Of a stretch of DNA of 64,000 bases, positions 26,625 through 34,825 are shown in pieces. Origin of the DNA: JAJNPS01 sp031378845 (GTDB taxonomy: Bacteria; Pseudomonadota; Alphaproteobacteria; Rhodobacterales; Rhodobacteraceae); NCBI GenBank assembly GCA_031378845.1, contig JANNES010000001.1, positions 1 through 64,000 on the forward strand, given 5' to 3'. Under the pieces are notes generated by a model. The model saw only the letters and a list, made by a program, of their open reading frames with translations. It was not told the DNA's origin and did no database searches. The translations under genes were made by a program, and so were the position numbers. How positions within the stretch are numbered: the stretch's first letter is position 1; each line of letters starts with the position of its first letter.

Positions 26625-28238
26625 ATGACAGATGAACTCGCCATCGAGGCCCGCAATATCGGTGTCACCTTCACGGTCGACGGCGGTGAAATCGAGGCTG
26701 TAAAGGACGTGTCTTTTACCCTGCGCAAGGGCCAGACCATCGCACTTGTGGGCGAAAGCGGCTCAGGCAAATCGGTGACCGCGCGCGCGATCATGAAGCT
26801 GTTGACCAAGCGCGCCCGGGTGTCGGACAAAACCGAAATTCTTTATGGCGGAACGAACATGGCGCGTCTGTCGGACTGCGAGATGCGCAGGCTGCGCGGC
26901 AACCGGCTGACGATGATCTTCCAAGAACCGATGTCCTCGCTGAACCCGGTCTATACCATCGGCGCGCAACTGGCCGAAGTGCTGCGCATCCATCAAAAGA
27001 TCACCAGACCCGACGCCCTGAAGCGCGCCGTGGAATTGCTGGCTGAGGTGCAGATCCCCGACCCGGAGGCGCGTATCGGGCAATATCCGCACCAGCTGTC
27101 CGGCGGGCAGCGCCAACGCGTGATGATCGCGATGGCTCTGGCCAACAACCCCGACGTGCTGATTGCGGATGAGCCGACAACCGCGCTGGATGTGACGGTA
27201 CAGGCCGAGATCCTGAACCTGATCAAGGAGCTGAAAGACAAGACCGGCATGGCGGTGATCCTGATCACCCATGATCTGACGGTGGTGCGCCAGTTTGCTG
27301 ATCACGTCTATGTCATGCAGCACGGCCTCGTGCGCGAAGCAGGGCCAACCGAACAGGTGTTCACAAATCCGCAGCATCCTTACACCAAGCGACTGTTGGG
27401 GTCCGAACCCACGGGTCAGGCGAACCTTTTGGCAGGCAATCCCGAGACGGTGCTGGAAGGGCGGGACATTCGCGTCACCTATACCTTGCGCAAGGGCGGC
27501 GCGTTCCGTGGCAAATTCAGCGACTTGCAGGCGGTGGACGGATTGTCGCTTGACCTCAAGCGAGGCGAAACGCTTGGGCTGGTCGGCGAAAGCGGGTCCG
27601 GAAAGACCACGTTTGGTCAGGCGCTGATGCGGCTGAACAAGCTGACCGACGGCCAGGTGGCGTTTCTGGGCAACCGGCTGGATGGCCTGGACCGGGCTGG
27701 CATGAAACCTTACCGCCAGCGCATGCAGATCGTGTTTCAGGACCCGTTTTCCAGTCTCAACCCCCGGATGTCGGTGCGCCAGATCATCGAAGAGGGGCTG
27801 ATCGTCAACGGTATTGGCCGTGATCACAAGGACCGGGTGGACCGGGTCCGCAGCGCCTTACGCGATGCCGGTCTGCCCGACACCATCCTGTCGCGTTTCC
27901 CGCATGAGTTTTCAGGTGGTCAGCGCCAGCGTCTGGCCATCGCGCGCGCCGTGGCGCTGGAGCCGGAGTTCATCTTGCTGGACGAGCCGACATCCGCGCT
28001 TGATCTGTCGGTGCAGGCGCAAATCATTGATCTCTTGCGCAAATTGCAATCTGAAAAGGGGCTGTCCTATCTTTTCATAAGTCATGATCTGAAAGTCATC
28101 CGCGCGCTCTGTCACCGTGTCATCGTCATGAAAGACGGCCAAATCGTCGAACAGGGCCCGGTTGCAGATGTGCTGGAAAACCCTCAAACCGACTATACCC
28201 GCCGCCTTGTGCGCGCGGCCTTTGAAATCGCAACCTGA
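26625..28238 (+). CDS. Fused dual ABC ATPase (DppD-DppF type)
   Basis: A 537-residue protein carrying two complete nucleotide-binding domains. Domain 1 (residues about 5-255) has GESGSGKS, LSGGQRQRV and IADEPTTALDVT. Domain 2 (about 275-530) has GESGSGKTT, FSGGQRQRL and LLDEPTSALDLS. The oligopeptide C-terminal element after domain 1 contains NPQHPYTKRLL. ATG 26625 was selected because it follows the permease stop by 7 bp; upstream frame overlaps the permease. It energises the AgpABC-like importer. Confidence 0.9.
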   Translation: MTDELAIEARNIGVTFTVDGGEIEAVKDVSFTLRKGQTIALVGESGSGKSVTARAIMKLLTKRARVSDKTEILYGGTNMARLSDCEMRRLRGNRLTMIFQEPMSSLNPVYTIGAQLAEVLRIHQKITRPDALKRAVELLAEVQIPDPEARIGQYPHQLSGGQRQRVMIAMALANNPDVLIADEPTTALDVTVQAEILNLIKELKDKTGMAVILITHDLTVVRQFADHVYVMQHGLVREAGPTEQVFTNPQHPYTKRLLGSEPTGQANLLAGNPETVLEGRDIRVTYTLRKGGAFRGKFSDLQAVDGLSLDLKRGETLGLVGESGSGKTTFGQALMRLNKLTDGQVAFLGNRLDGLDRAGMKPYRQRMQIVFQDPFSSLNPRMSVRQIIEEGLIVNGIGRDHKDRVDRVRSALRDAGLPDTILSRFPHEFSGGQRQRLAIARAVALEPEFILLDEPTSALDLSVQAQIIDLLRKLQSEKGLSYLFISHDLKVIRALCHRVIVMKDGQIVEQGPVADVLENPQTDYTRRLVRAAFEIAT

Positions 28239-28246
28239 GAAGAAAA

Positions 28247-29614
28247 ATGTCCAAACCCATCATTACCTTTATCGGCGCAGGCTCGGCTGTTTTCACCAAG
28301 AACATCGCAGGTGACATCTTGCAGCGTCCCGCGCTGGCCAACTCAGAAATCCGCCTCATGGACATCAATCCGCAGCGACTGGAGGAAGCCGAGGTCATCG
28401 TCGGCAAACTGGTGCAAACCCTCGGCGGCAAGGCGACGGTGAAAACCTACACCAACCAGCGTCGCGCTCTCGAAGGCACCGATTTCGTCGTGTGCTGCTT
28501 TCAGGTCGGCGGGTACGAGCCCTGTACCGTCACGGATTTCGAGGTGCCCAAGGCCTACGGGCTGCGCCAGACGATCGCCGATACGCTGGGCATCGGCGGC
28601 ATCATGCGCGGCTTGCGCACGGTGCCGGTCCTATGGTCGATCTGCGAAGATCTGCTGGCTGTCGCGCCCTATGCCATCGTGATGCAATACGTGAATCCGA
28701 TGGCGATCAACACCTGGGCCATAGCGGCAAAGTATCCGACGATCCGGCAAGTGGGCCTGTGCCACTCGGTTCAGGGAACCGCCTGGGAGCTCGCCCGCGA
28801 TCTGGACATTCCGGTCGAGCAGATTCGCTATCGCGCGGGTGGCATCAACCACATGGCGTTCTATCTGACGTACGAACACCGCCAGCCGGACGGGTCCTAC
28901 AAGGACCTTTACCCGGAATTGAAACAGGGCTACCGCGAGGGGCGTTTCCCCAAGCCGTCGCATTGGAATCCGCGCTGCCCGAACAAGGTGCGCTATGAGA
29001 TGCTGATGCGGTTGGGCTATTTCGTGACGGAATCCTCAGAGCATTTTGCCGAATACACGCCCTGGTTCATCAAGCGTGACCGCCCTGATCTAATTGAGAA
29101 ATTCGGCATTCCACTGGACGAATATCCCAAGCGCTGCGTCGAGCAGATTGCCCGCTGGCAGAAAGAGGCCCACGACCTGAAGACCGCCAATACGGTGGAA
29201 CTGAAGGAAAGCCACGAATATGCCAGCCAGATCGTGAACTCGGTCGTGACCGGCGAGCCTTCGGTGATCTACGGCAATATCGGCAACCGCGGCTATATCC
29301 CGCAACTCCCCGACGGCTGTGCCGTCGAAGTGCCGACCCTGGTCGATCACATGGGCCTGCAACCGACCGTGGTGCACGATTTTCCGCCGCAACTGATTGG
29401 ACTCATGCGCACCAATATCAACGTGCAGGAACTGACTGTGGCAGCGCTGATGACGGAAAATCCCGAGCACATCTATCACGCCGCCATGCTTGATCCTCAT
29501 ACCGGGGCGGAACTGGACCTGGATCAGATCTGGGCGCTGACGCACGATCTGTTGGCGGCGCATGGCGACTGGCTGCCGGACTGGGCGCGTGTATCTGCAC
29601 GCAAGGCGGGCTGA
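28247..29614 (+). CDS. GH4 alpha-galactosidase
   Basis: A 455-residue cytosolic glycosidase of family GH4, which uses NAD and a divalent metal by a redox-elimination mechanism. The NAD motif is FIGAGSAVFTKN. Metal ligands are Cys172 in GLCHSVQGT and His202 in GGINHMAF. The CHSV tetrad is, as I recall the family, the mark of the alpha-galactosidase (MelA/AgaL) subgroup. It follows the ATPase gene by 8 bp. It should cleave imported melibiose/raffinose-type sugars to galactose. Confidence 0.9.
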   Translation: MSKPIITFIGAGSAVFTKNIAGDILQRPALANSEIRLMDINPQRLEEAEVIVGKLVQTLGGKATVKTYTNQRRALEGTDFVVCCFQVGGYEPCTVTDFEVPKAYGLRQTIADTLGIGGIMRGLRTVPVLWSICEDLLAVAPYAIVMQYVNPMAINTWAIAAKYPTIRQVGLCHSVQGTAWELARDLDIPVEQIRYRAGGINHMAFYLTYEHRQPDGSYKDLYPELKQGYREGRFPKPSHWNPRCPNKVRYEMLMRLGYFVTESSEHFAEYTPWFIKRDRPDLIEKFGIPLDEYPKRCVEQIARWQKEAHDLKTANTVELKESHEYASQIVNSVVTGEPSVIYGNIGNRGYIPQLPDGCAVEVPTLVDHMGLQPTVVHDFPPQLIGLMRTNINVQELTVAALMTENPEHIYHAAMLDPHTGAELDLDQIWALTHDLLAAHGDWLPDWARVSARKAG

Positions 29615-29617
29615 GCC

Positions 29618-31132
29618 ATGTGGCCCGCGCGCATTCTTGTTGTCGGGGGCGGCACGGCGGGTTGGCTGGCCGCGATGATACTGATGGATGCAGCGCGGCG
29701 CGCGGGCAAGACTTGTGCCGTGACCGTGATCGAAAGCTCCAAGATCGGGACCATCGGCGTGGGTGAGGGCACGACGGCAGTCTTTCGCCAGATGCTCAAG
29801 CATCTCGACCTGGATGAGATGGAGTTTCTGGCCGCAACAGGTGCCACGATCAAGTTCGGCATCCGCCACAAGGATTGGCGTCGCAAAGGTCATTCCTATG
29901 ACGGCCCCATCGATGATCCGCATCAGGTGGCGGGGCTTGGGTCGACCAATGCGCTTGATCTTTATGCCGTGAGCCAAGGCGAAAGCGTCGGCAAGACGCA
30001 TCTTTTTCAGCATCTGCTGAACATGTCGCGCAGTCCTTTTGCGCGAATCGCCGACCGCCTGGTTGCGGTTGGGCCCTATCATCATGCCTATCATTTCGAC
30101 CAGGCGCTGGCGGGCAAGTGGTTGCGTTCCAAGGCGCGGGCCATCGAAGTTGTCGATGATCAGGTGGCGATTGTGAACGTTCATTCTGAAACTGGAAACA
30201 TCACCTCCCTGACGCTTGAGAGTGGGCAGTTGCTGGAGGCGGATCTCTTCGTCGATTGTACCGGCTTTCGCCGCCGTCTGATTACTGAGATGGGTGCCAA
30301 GTGGCAACATTACGGAAATGTCCTGCCGGTCAATCGCGCCATGCCCTTTTGGCTGGACATACCGGAAGGCGAAGAGATCGATCCCTGCACGCTTGCCTGG
30401 GCACAGGGGTCGGGTTGGATGTGGAAGATCCCCACGCAAGACCGCTATGGCTGCGGATACGTCTATTCGGACGCGCATCTGACGCCGGATCAGGCCAAGG
30501 CAGAGATCGAGGCGGTTCTGGGGCATGCGGTCCATGTCCGCAACGATATCCGCATCGATGCCGGCAGGCTGGATCGCCAATGGATCGGCAATTGCTTGGC
30601 CCTGGGCCTGTCTTCCAGCTTTCTGGAGCCGCTGGAGGCGACGTCGATCCATGGCACTGTGGTGCAACTGATGCTGCTGGCAACCCTGCTGCCCGATCCG
30701 AATGACCGGGCGCGCGCGGCCTTCAACGCGGCATGTGCGCGTCAAGTCGACGATTTCCGCGATTTCATCCGGTTGCACTATGTCAGTGAGCGCCGCGACA
30801 CGCCGTTTTGGCAAGATGTTGCCACGGCGACACCACCGGACCTGAAAGAGCGCCTTTCGGCGTGGGCGGCCAAGGTGCCCGGCCCGGAAGACTTTGCGCC
30901 TTTCCCGATGGATCTGCCGCATACCGGACATCATTTGCATGTTCCGGTGCTGGATGGCCTTGGCCTCCTGACACCGCAATCAGCCAAGGCGGCGCTGGCG
31001 CTAAACCCGAAACTGCGCGCCAATGCGCGCCGCGTCGCACATTCGCTTGCCACCGAATACCGCCAAGCCGCAGGCCGCGCCCTTGGTCACCGTGCGTTCT
31101 TACATTCCTTGCATACGGAGTCCGTGTCATGA
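29618..31132 (+). CDS. Flavin-dependent tryptophan-halogenase-family protein
   Basis: A 504-residue FAD-dependent protein. The FAD motif is VVGGGTAGW. Lys79 in GATIKFGIRHKDW corresponds to the catalytic lysine of PrnA-type halogenases. The halogenase signature WxWxIP is present as W267-M-W269-K-I-P272, and FLEPLEATSIH carries the conserved glutamate. It thus looks catalytically complete. A flavin reductase partner is not seen nearby. It starts 3 bp after one GH4 gene and overlaps the next (ATGA), so it is a genuine operon member. Halogenase-family genes of unknown role occur in carbohydrate loci with TonB receptors in other proteobacteria; here the transporter is an ABC system. Substrate is unknown. 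Confidence 0.88.
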   Translation: MWPARILVVGGGTAGWLAAMILMDAARRAGKTCAVTVIESSKIGTIGVGEGTTAVFRQMLKHLDLDEMEFLAATGATIKFGIRHKDWRRKGHSYDGPIDDPHQVAGLGSTNALDLYAVSQGESVGKTHLFQHLLNMSRSPFARIADRLVAVGPYHHAYHFDQALAGKWLRSKARAIEVVDDQVAIVNVHSETGNITSLTLESGQLLEADLFVDCTGFRRRLITEMGAKWQHYGNVLPVNRAMPFWLDIPEGEEIDPCTLAWAQGSGWMWKIPTQDRYGCGYVYSDAHLTPDQAKAEIEAVLGHAVHVRNDIRIDAGRLDRQWIGNCLALGLSSSFLEPLEATSIHGTVVQLMLLATLLPDPNDRARAAFNAACARQVDDFRDFIRLHYVSERRDTPFWQDVATATPPDLKERLSAWAAKVPGPEDFAPFPMDLPHTGHHLHVPVLDGLGLLTPQSAKAALALNPKLRANARRVAHSLATEYRQAAGRALGHRAFLHSLHTESVS

Positions 31133-32625
31133 CCGCCTTCAAAGTGACCATTATCGGCGCGGGCAGCGTCGGCTTCACCAAAAAACTGGTCTCGGATCTG
31201 CTGAAAGTGCCAGAATTCGAAGATATCGAGATCGCCCTGACGGATATCAACGCGCACAACCTTGACATGATCGCGCAGATCATTCGCCGGATTGTGACGG
31301 TGAATGGGCTGAAGACAACCGTGACCGCAACGACCGATCGCCGCCGTGCGCTTGCAGGTGCGCGCTATGTGATGAATGTGGTCCGGATTGGCGGGCTGGA
31401 GGCCTTTGCCGACGACATCCGCATCCCCCTGAAATACGGTGTGGATCAATGCGTGGGCGATACGATTTGCGCGGGCGGCATCCTTTATGGCCAGCGCGGG
31501 ATCGCTGCGATGATGGAGTTTTGCCGTGATATCAAGGAGGTTTGCGCGCCTGACGCGCTTTTGTTGAACTATGCCAACCCGATGGCGATGATGACCTGGG
31601 CGGCGCTTGAATATGCAGGGGTGCGCACGGTTGGCCTGTGCCATGGCGTGCAGAACGGCCACCGCCAGATCGCGCTTGCCTTGGGGGTTCCGATGGCGGA
31701 GGTGGACATTGTCTGTTCCGGCATCAACCACCAGACCTGGTACCTCGACATCCGCCACAATGGCCGCAAGGTCACCAAGGACGAACTGATCGCGGCCTTT
31801 GAACGTCATCCTGCGTTCTCCAAGCAAGAAAAAGTGCGCATCGATGTGTTGAAAAGGTTCGGATTCTACTCGACCGAAAGCAACGGGCACCTGTCGGAAT
31901 ACCTGCCCTGGTATCGCAAGCGGCCCGATCAGATCATGGACTGGATCAGCATGGACGACTGGATCCATGGCGAAACGGGGGGCTATCTGCGCTATTCCAC
32001 CGAAAACCGGAACTGGTTTGAAGAGGACTTCCCGAAGTTTCTCGATGAGGCAGACGCACCCCTTTCGGGCTACGTGCGCACTAACGAGCACGCGAGCCAT
32101 ATCATCGAGGCACTTGAAACCGGCCGCGTCTATCGTGGACACTTCAATGTGAAAAACGGCGGCGTGATCAAGAACCTTGCGCCCGATTGCATCATCGAAA
32201 GCCCCGGTTTCGTTGACCGGTTCGGCATCAACATGGTCGAAGGTATCACCCTGCCAGATGCGTGCGCGGCGACCTGTTCCGCGTCGGTCAATGTGCAGCG
32301 ACTGAGCGTCAAGGCCGCGATGACGGGGGACGTGGATCTCTTGAAGCAGGCGGTGCTGCATGACCCTCTGGTGGGGGCGATCTGCACGCCCGAAGAGGTC
32401 TGGCAGATGGTCGACGAAATGCTGGTGGCCCAGGCGAAATGGCTTCCACAATATGCGGATGCGATCCCTGCGGCGACCGAACGGATGAAAGCTCCAAAGG
32501 TCAAGACCCGTGACTGGGCAGGTGCAGCACGTCTTGAGGTGCGCAGCGTCGACGAGATGCGCGCCAAGAAGGACGCCCGCGGTGCCTCCGAAGGTCATGG
32601 TCTTGGCACAAAGATCGCGAGCTAG
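31129..32625 (+). CDS. GH4 glycosidase, probable alpha-glucuronidase-type
   Basis: A 498-residue GH4 enzyme with NAD motif IIGAGSVGFTKK, Cys171 in GLCHGVQNGH and His201 in CSGINHQTW. The CHGV tetrad differs from CHSV of its neighbour and, as I recall the family, resembles the CHGx of alpha-glucuronidases. ATG 31129 overlaps the halogenase stop; the longer frame in the same phase runs inside the halogenase. The C-terminal 35 residues are charged and beyond the usual GH4 end. It could also be a second alpha-galactosidase (AgaL2-like). Confidence 0.85.
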   Translation: MTAFKVTIIGAGSVGFTKKLVSDLLKVPEFEDIEIALTDINAHNLDMIAQIIRRIVTVNGLKTTVTATTDRRRALAGARYVMNVVRIGGLEAFADDIRIPLKYGVDQCVGDTICAGGILYGQRGIAAMMEFCRDIKEVCAPDALLLNYANPMAMMTWAALEYAGVRTVGLCHGVQNGHRQIALALGVPMAEVDIVCSGINHQTWYLDIRHNGRKVTKDELIAAFERHPAFSKQEKVRIDVLKRFGFYSTESNGHLSEYLPWYRKRPDQIMDWISMDDWIHGETGGYLRYSTENRNWFEEDFPKFLDEADAPLSGYVRTNEHASHIIEALETGRVYRGHFNVKNGGVIKNLAPDCIIESPGFVDRFGINMVEGITLPDACAATCSASVNVQRLSVKAAMTGDVDLLKQAVLHDPLVGAICTPEEVWQMVDEMLVAQAKWLPQYADAIPAATERMKAPKVKTRDWAGAARLEVRSVDEMRAKKDARGASEGHGLGTKIAS

Positions 32626-32645
32626 GGTCCAGCCTGCTTATTCTG

Positions 32646-32666
32646 AGTAAAAGAATCAGGCTTTAC
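32646..32666 (+). promoter_or_regulatory. Candidate iron-responsive operator upstream of imelysin 2 (copy 2)
   Basis: AGTAAA-AG-AATCAGGCTTTAC, differing from copy 1 (17930-17950) at two adjacent positions. Here the dyad extends by one base (AGTAAA with TTTACT). It lies 139 bp before the imelysin start and 21 bp after the glycosidase stop, so it marks a new promoter rather than continuation of the sugar operon. Confidence 0.6.
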
Positions 32667-32804
32667 TTTGCGGGCCTTTCTGGACATCCTCGGGCGGCAC
32701 ACCGCAACAGGTTCGACGTGCTTGATCTTTGGTGTGCCTGGCCTGGCTTGGCGGCAAACGCAGGTCATGACGTTGCCAGAAACAAGCGTGAGGATGCCCC
32801 GAGA

Positions 32805-33764
32805 ATGCTTCGTGCCGTCGCGTTCATCATTTTCGTCGCCAGCCCGGTTGCGGCGGATGTCACGGCAGTCGTGCAAGACCACGTCTTGCCCGGATATGCC
32901 GCCTTTGACCGCGCTGCCAAAGGTCTCGCGGCGATGGATACGTGCGACATCGAAAAGCTGCGCCCAGCTTATCAGGGGGTCTTTGATGCCTGGATGGCCG
33001 TCGCGCATCTGCATCTTGGCCCGTCCGAGGAAAAAGGTCGCGGCCTTGCCATCGCCTTCTGGCCTGATCCCAAGGGTCAGGGCGCAAAAGCGCAGCGTGC
33101 GCTGATGCTGGGGGACCCGTCGGTGCTTGATCCGGTGAATTTTGCAGATCAATCCGTGGCCGCGCGTGGCCTGATGGGGTTGGAGCGGCTGCTTTACCCC
33201 CAACAGCCCTTGCCGGTTGATCCCTGTCCCCTGATCCGGGCCACCAGCGGTGATCTTTCCCGGATGGCTGCCGAAATTGATCAGGGCTGGGTCGATTTTG
33301 GCCAGACATTGATCACGGCAGGCCAGCCCGGAAACGTGACATATCTGACCGCGCCGGAGGCAAATCAGGAACTTTTGACGCAGCTGCTCGGCGGGCTTGA
33401 GTTTCTGGCAGATGACCGGCTTGGTCGTCCTCTGGGCAGCTTTGACAAACCTTTCCCGATGCGCGCCGAGGCCCGCGCCTCTGGCCGGTCGTTACGCAAT
33501 GTGCGGCTGTCGCTGGCGGCATTGCGCGCGATGGCTGTCGCCTTGGTGGGGGGGATCCCGCAGACTCTGGCCGCCTTTGATCGGGCCGATGCGCTGGCGG
33601 CCAAACTCGACGATCCGGTTCTTGCCGGTGTCGCGGATCCGAAAGGGCGGCTAAGGATCGAGATCTTGCAGCAAGCCATTTGGGCGACACGCGATGCGGT
33701 CCTGGCAGAGCTTGTGCCCGCGCTGGGCGTGGATCGCGGCTTCAACGCGGAGGATGGCGACTGA
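32805..33764 (+). CDS. Second imelysin-family protein
   Basis: A 319-residue imelysin-domain protein with a short signal peptide (MLRAVAFIIFVASPVAA). It is shorter than imelysin 1. The GxHxxE signature is altered: the equivalent stretch reads GLMGLERLLYP, with Met in place of His. It keeps imelysin marks such as YAAFDRAA and RGLMGLE. It probably acts with the first imelysin, the di-heme protein and the DUF1513 protein in periplasmic iron handling. ATG 32805 follows GAGGA. Its stop overlaps the DUF1513 start (TGATG). Confidence 0.85.
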   Translation: MLRAVAFIIFVASPVAADVTAVVQDHVLPGYAAFDRAAKGLAAMDTCDIEKLRPAYQGVFDAWMAVAHLHLGPSEEKGRGLAIAFWPDPKGQGAKAQRALMLGDPSVLDPVNFADQSVAARGLMGLERLLYPQQPLPVDPCPLIRATSGDLSRMAAEIDQGWVDFGQTLITAGQPGNVTYLTAPEANQELLTQLLGGLEFLADDRLGRPLGSFDKPFPMRAEARASGRSLRNVRLSLAALRAMAVALVGGIPQTLAAFDRADALAAKLDDPVLAGVADPKGRLRIEILQQAIWATRDAVLAELVPALGVDRGFNAEDGD

Positions 33765-34825
33765 TGGCAACGCGGCGGGCATTTCTTGCTGGACTGGCAG
33801 CGGCGAGCATGCCGGGCATGTCTTGGGCCGAAGCGGGCGATCCGACCTATCTTGCGGCGGGCAAACAGGGTGCGGACTTTGTCCTGCACGGATTGTCAGT
33901 GGCGGGTGAAAGCATTTTTCATCTTGCGCTGCCAGCACGCGGCCACGCTGCCACGGCTCATCCCAACCGTGCCGAGGCCGTGGCCTTTGCGCGTCGTCCG
34001 GGCACCTATGCGCTGGTCTTGAACTGTGTGACGGGCGCGGTCCAGCACCGCCTGACCCCACCCGACGGCCGTCAATTCAACGGCCATGGTGCATTTTCTG
34101 CCGGGGGCGACCTGCTGATGACATCCGAAGTCTTGGCCGAAGGCTCCGAGGGGCGCATCGGCCTATGGGAGACGCGTCGATATTCCCGCATCGGGGAATG
34201 GGCCTCGGGCGGGATCGGACCGCATGATCTGCGGCGGATGGACGATGGCCGGATCGTCGTTGCCAATGGCGGCATTCAGACCGATCCCGGTGACCGGACC
34301 AAACTGAATGTCGACACCATGCGCCCGAATCTGACGCTGCTCTCGGCTGCGGGGGCGCTGCTGGATCAGGTCGAACTGCCGCCCGAACTGCGCCAGAACT
34401 CGATCCGGCATCTGGCCCTTGCGGGAAAGCGTGTGGCCTTTGCCATGCAATGGGAGGGCGATCTGGCGGACCCGGTGCCGCTATTGGGCCTCTGGATGCC
34501 GGGGCAGGGACCCCGACTGTCCGAAATGCCGCCCGAAGCTGTGCGCGCAATGCAAGGTTACGCAGGCTCCATCGCGATCAGCGGCAATGGCGCGCTGATC
34601 GCGATCACCTCGGCCAAGGGCGGGGCGGCAACCGTGTTCGATGCAGGCGGCCAGCACCTCGCCACCCATCACCGCGCCGATCTGTCCGGTGCGGCGGCGC
34701 GGGCCCGCGATGTGATCCTCAGCGACGGCTTGGGCGCCTTTTGGGCGTGCGATGCCGCCGGTCTGACCCCGCTCGCACGGGCCGAGGTCGCGTGGGACAA
34801 TCACCTCGTCGCGTTGCGCGCCTGA
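33764..34825 (+). CDS. DUF1513 beta-propeller-like protein, Tat-type signal
   Basis: A 353-residue exported protein. The N-terminus MATRRAFLAGLAAASMPGMSW has the twin-arginine pattern. The body shows propeller-type repeats such as GHGAFSAGGDLLMTSE, IGPHDLRRMDDGRIVVANGG and SIAISGNGALIAITSAKGG. It is translationally coupled to imelysin 2. DUF1513 proteins habitually close imelysin/di-heme operons; their biochemical role is not known. It ends one base before the convergent alcohol dehydrogenase. Confidence 0.85.
   Translation: MATRRAFLAGLAAASMPGMSWAEAGDPTYLAAGKQGADFVLHGLSVAGESIFHLALPARGHAATAHPNRAEAVAFARRPGTYALVLNCVTGAVQHRLTPPDGRQFNGHGAFSAGGDLLMTSEVLAEGSEGRIGLWETRRYSRIGEWASGGIGPHDLRRMDDGRIVVANGGIQTDPGDRTKLNVDTMRPNLTLLSAAGALLDQVELPPELRQNSIRHLALAGKRVAFAMQWEGDLADPVPLLGLWMPGQGPRLSEMPPEAVRAMQGYAGSIAISGNGALIAITSAKGGAATVFDAGGQHLATHHRADLSGAAARARDVILSDGLGAFWACDAAGLTPLARAEVAWDNHLVALRA

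Noticed and set aside
30808..31128. N-terminal extension of the second GH4 gene
   Set aside because: It lies wholly inside the halogenase gene in another frame; ATG 31129 gives the canonical GH4 N-terminus.
29618..31132. Geranylgeranyl-reductase or generic FAD monooxygenase
   Set aside because: The WxWxIP motif and the catalytic lysine at position 79 identify the halogenase family.
17930..32666. The paired 21-bp motif as target-site duplication or att sites of an inserted element
   Set aside because: Both copies are internally symmetric, lie before the same gene family and no recombinase gene is present between them, so an operator is more likely.
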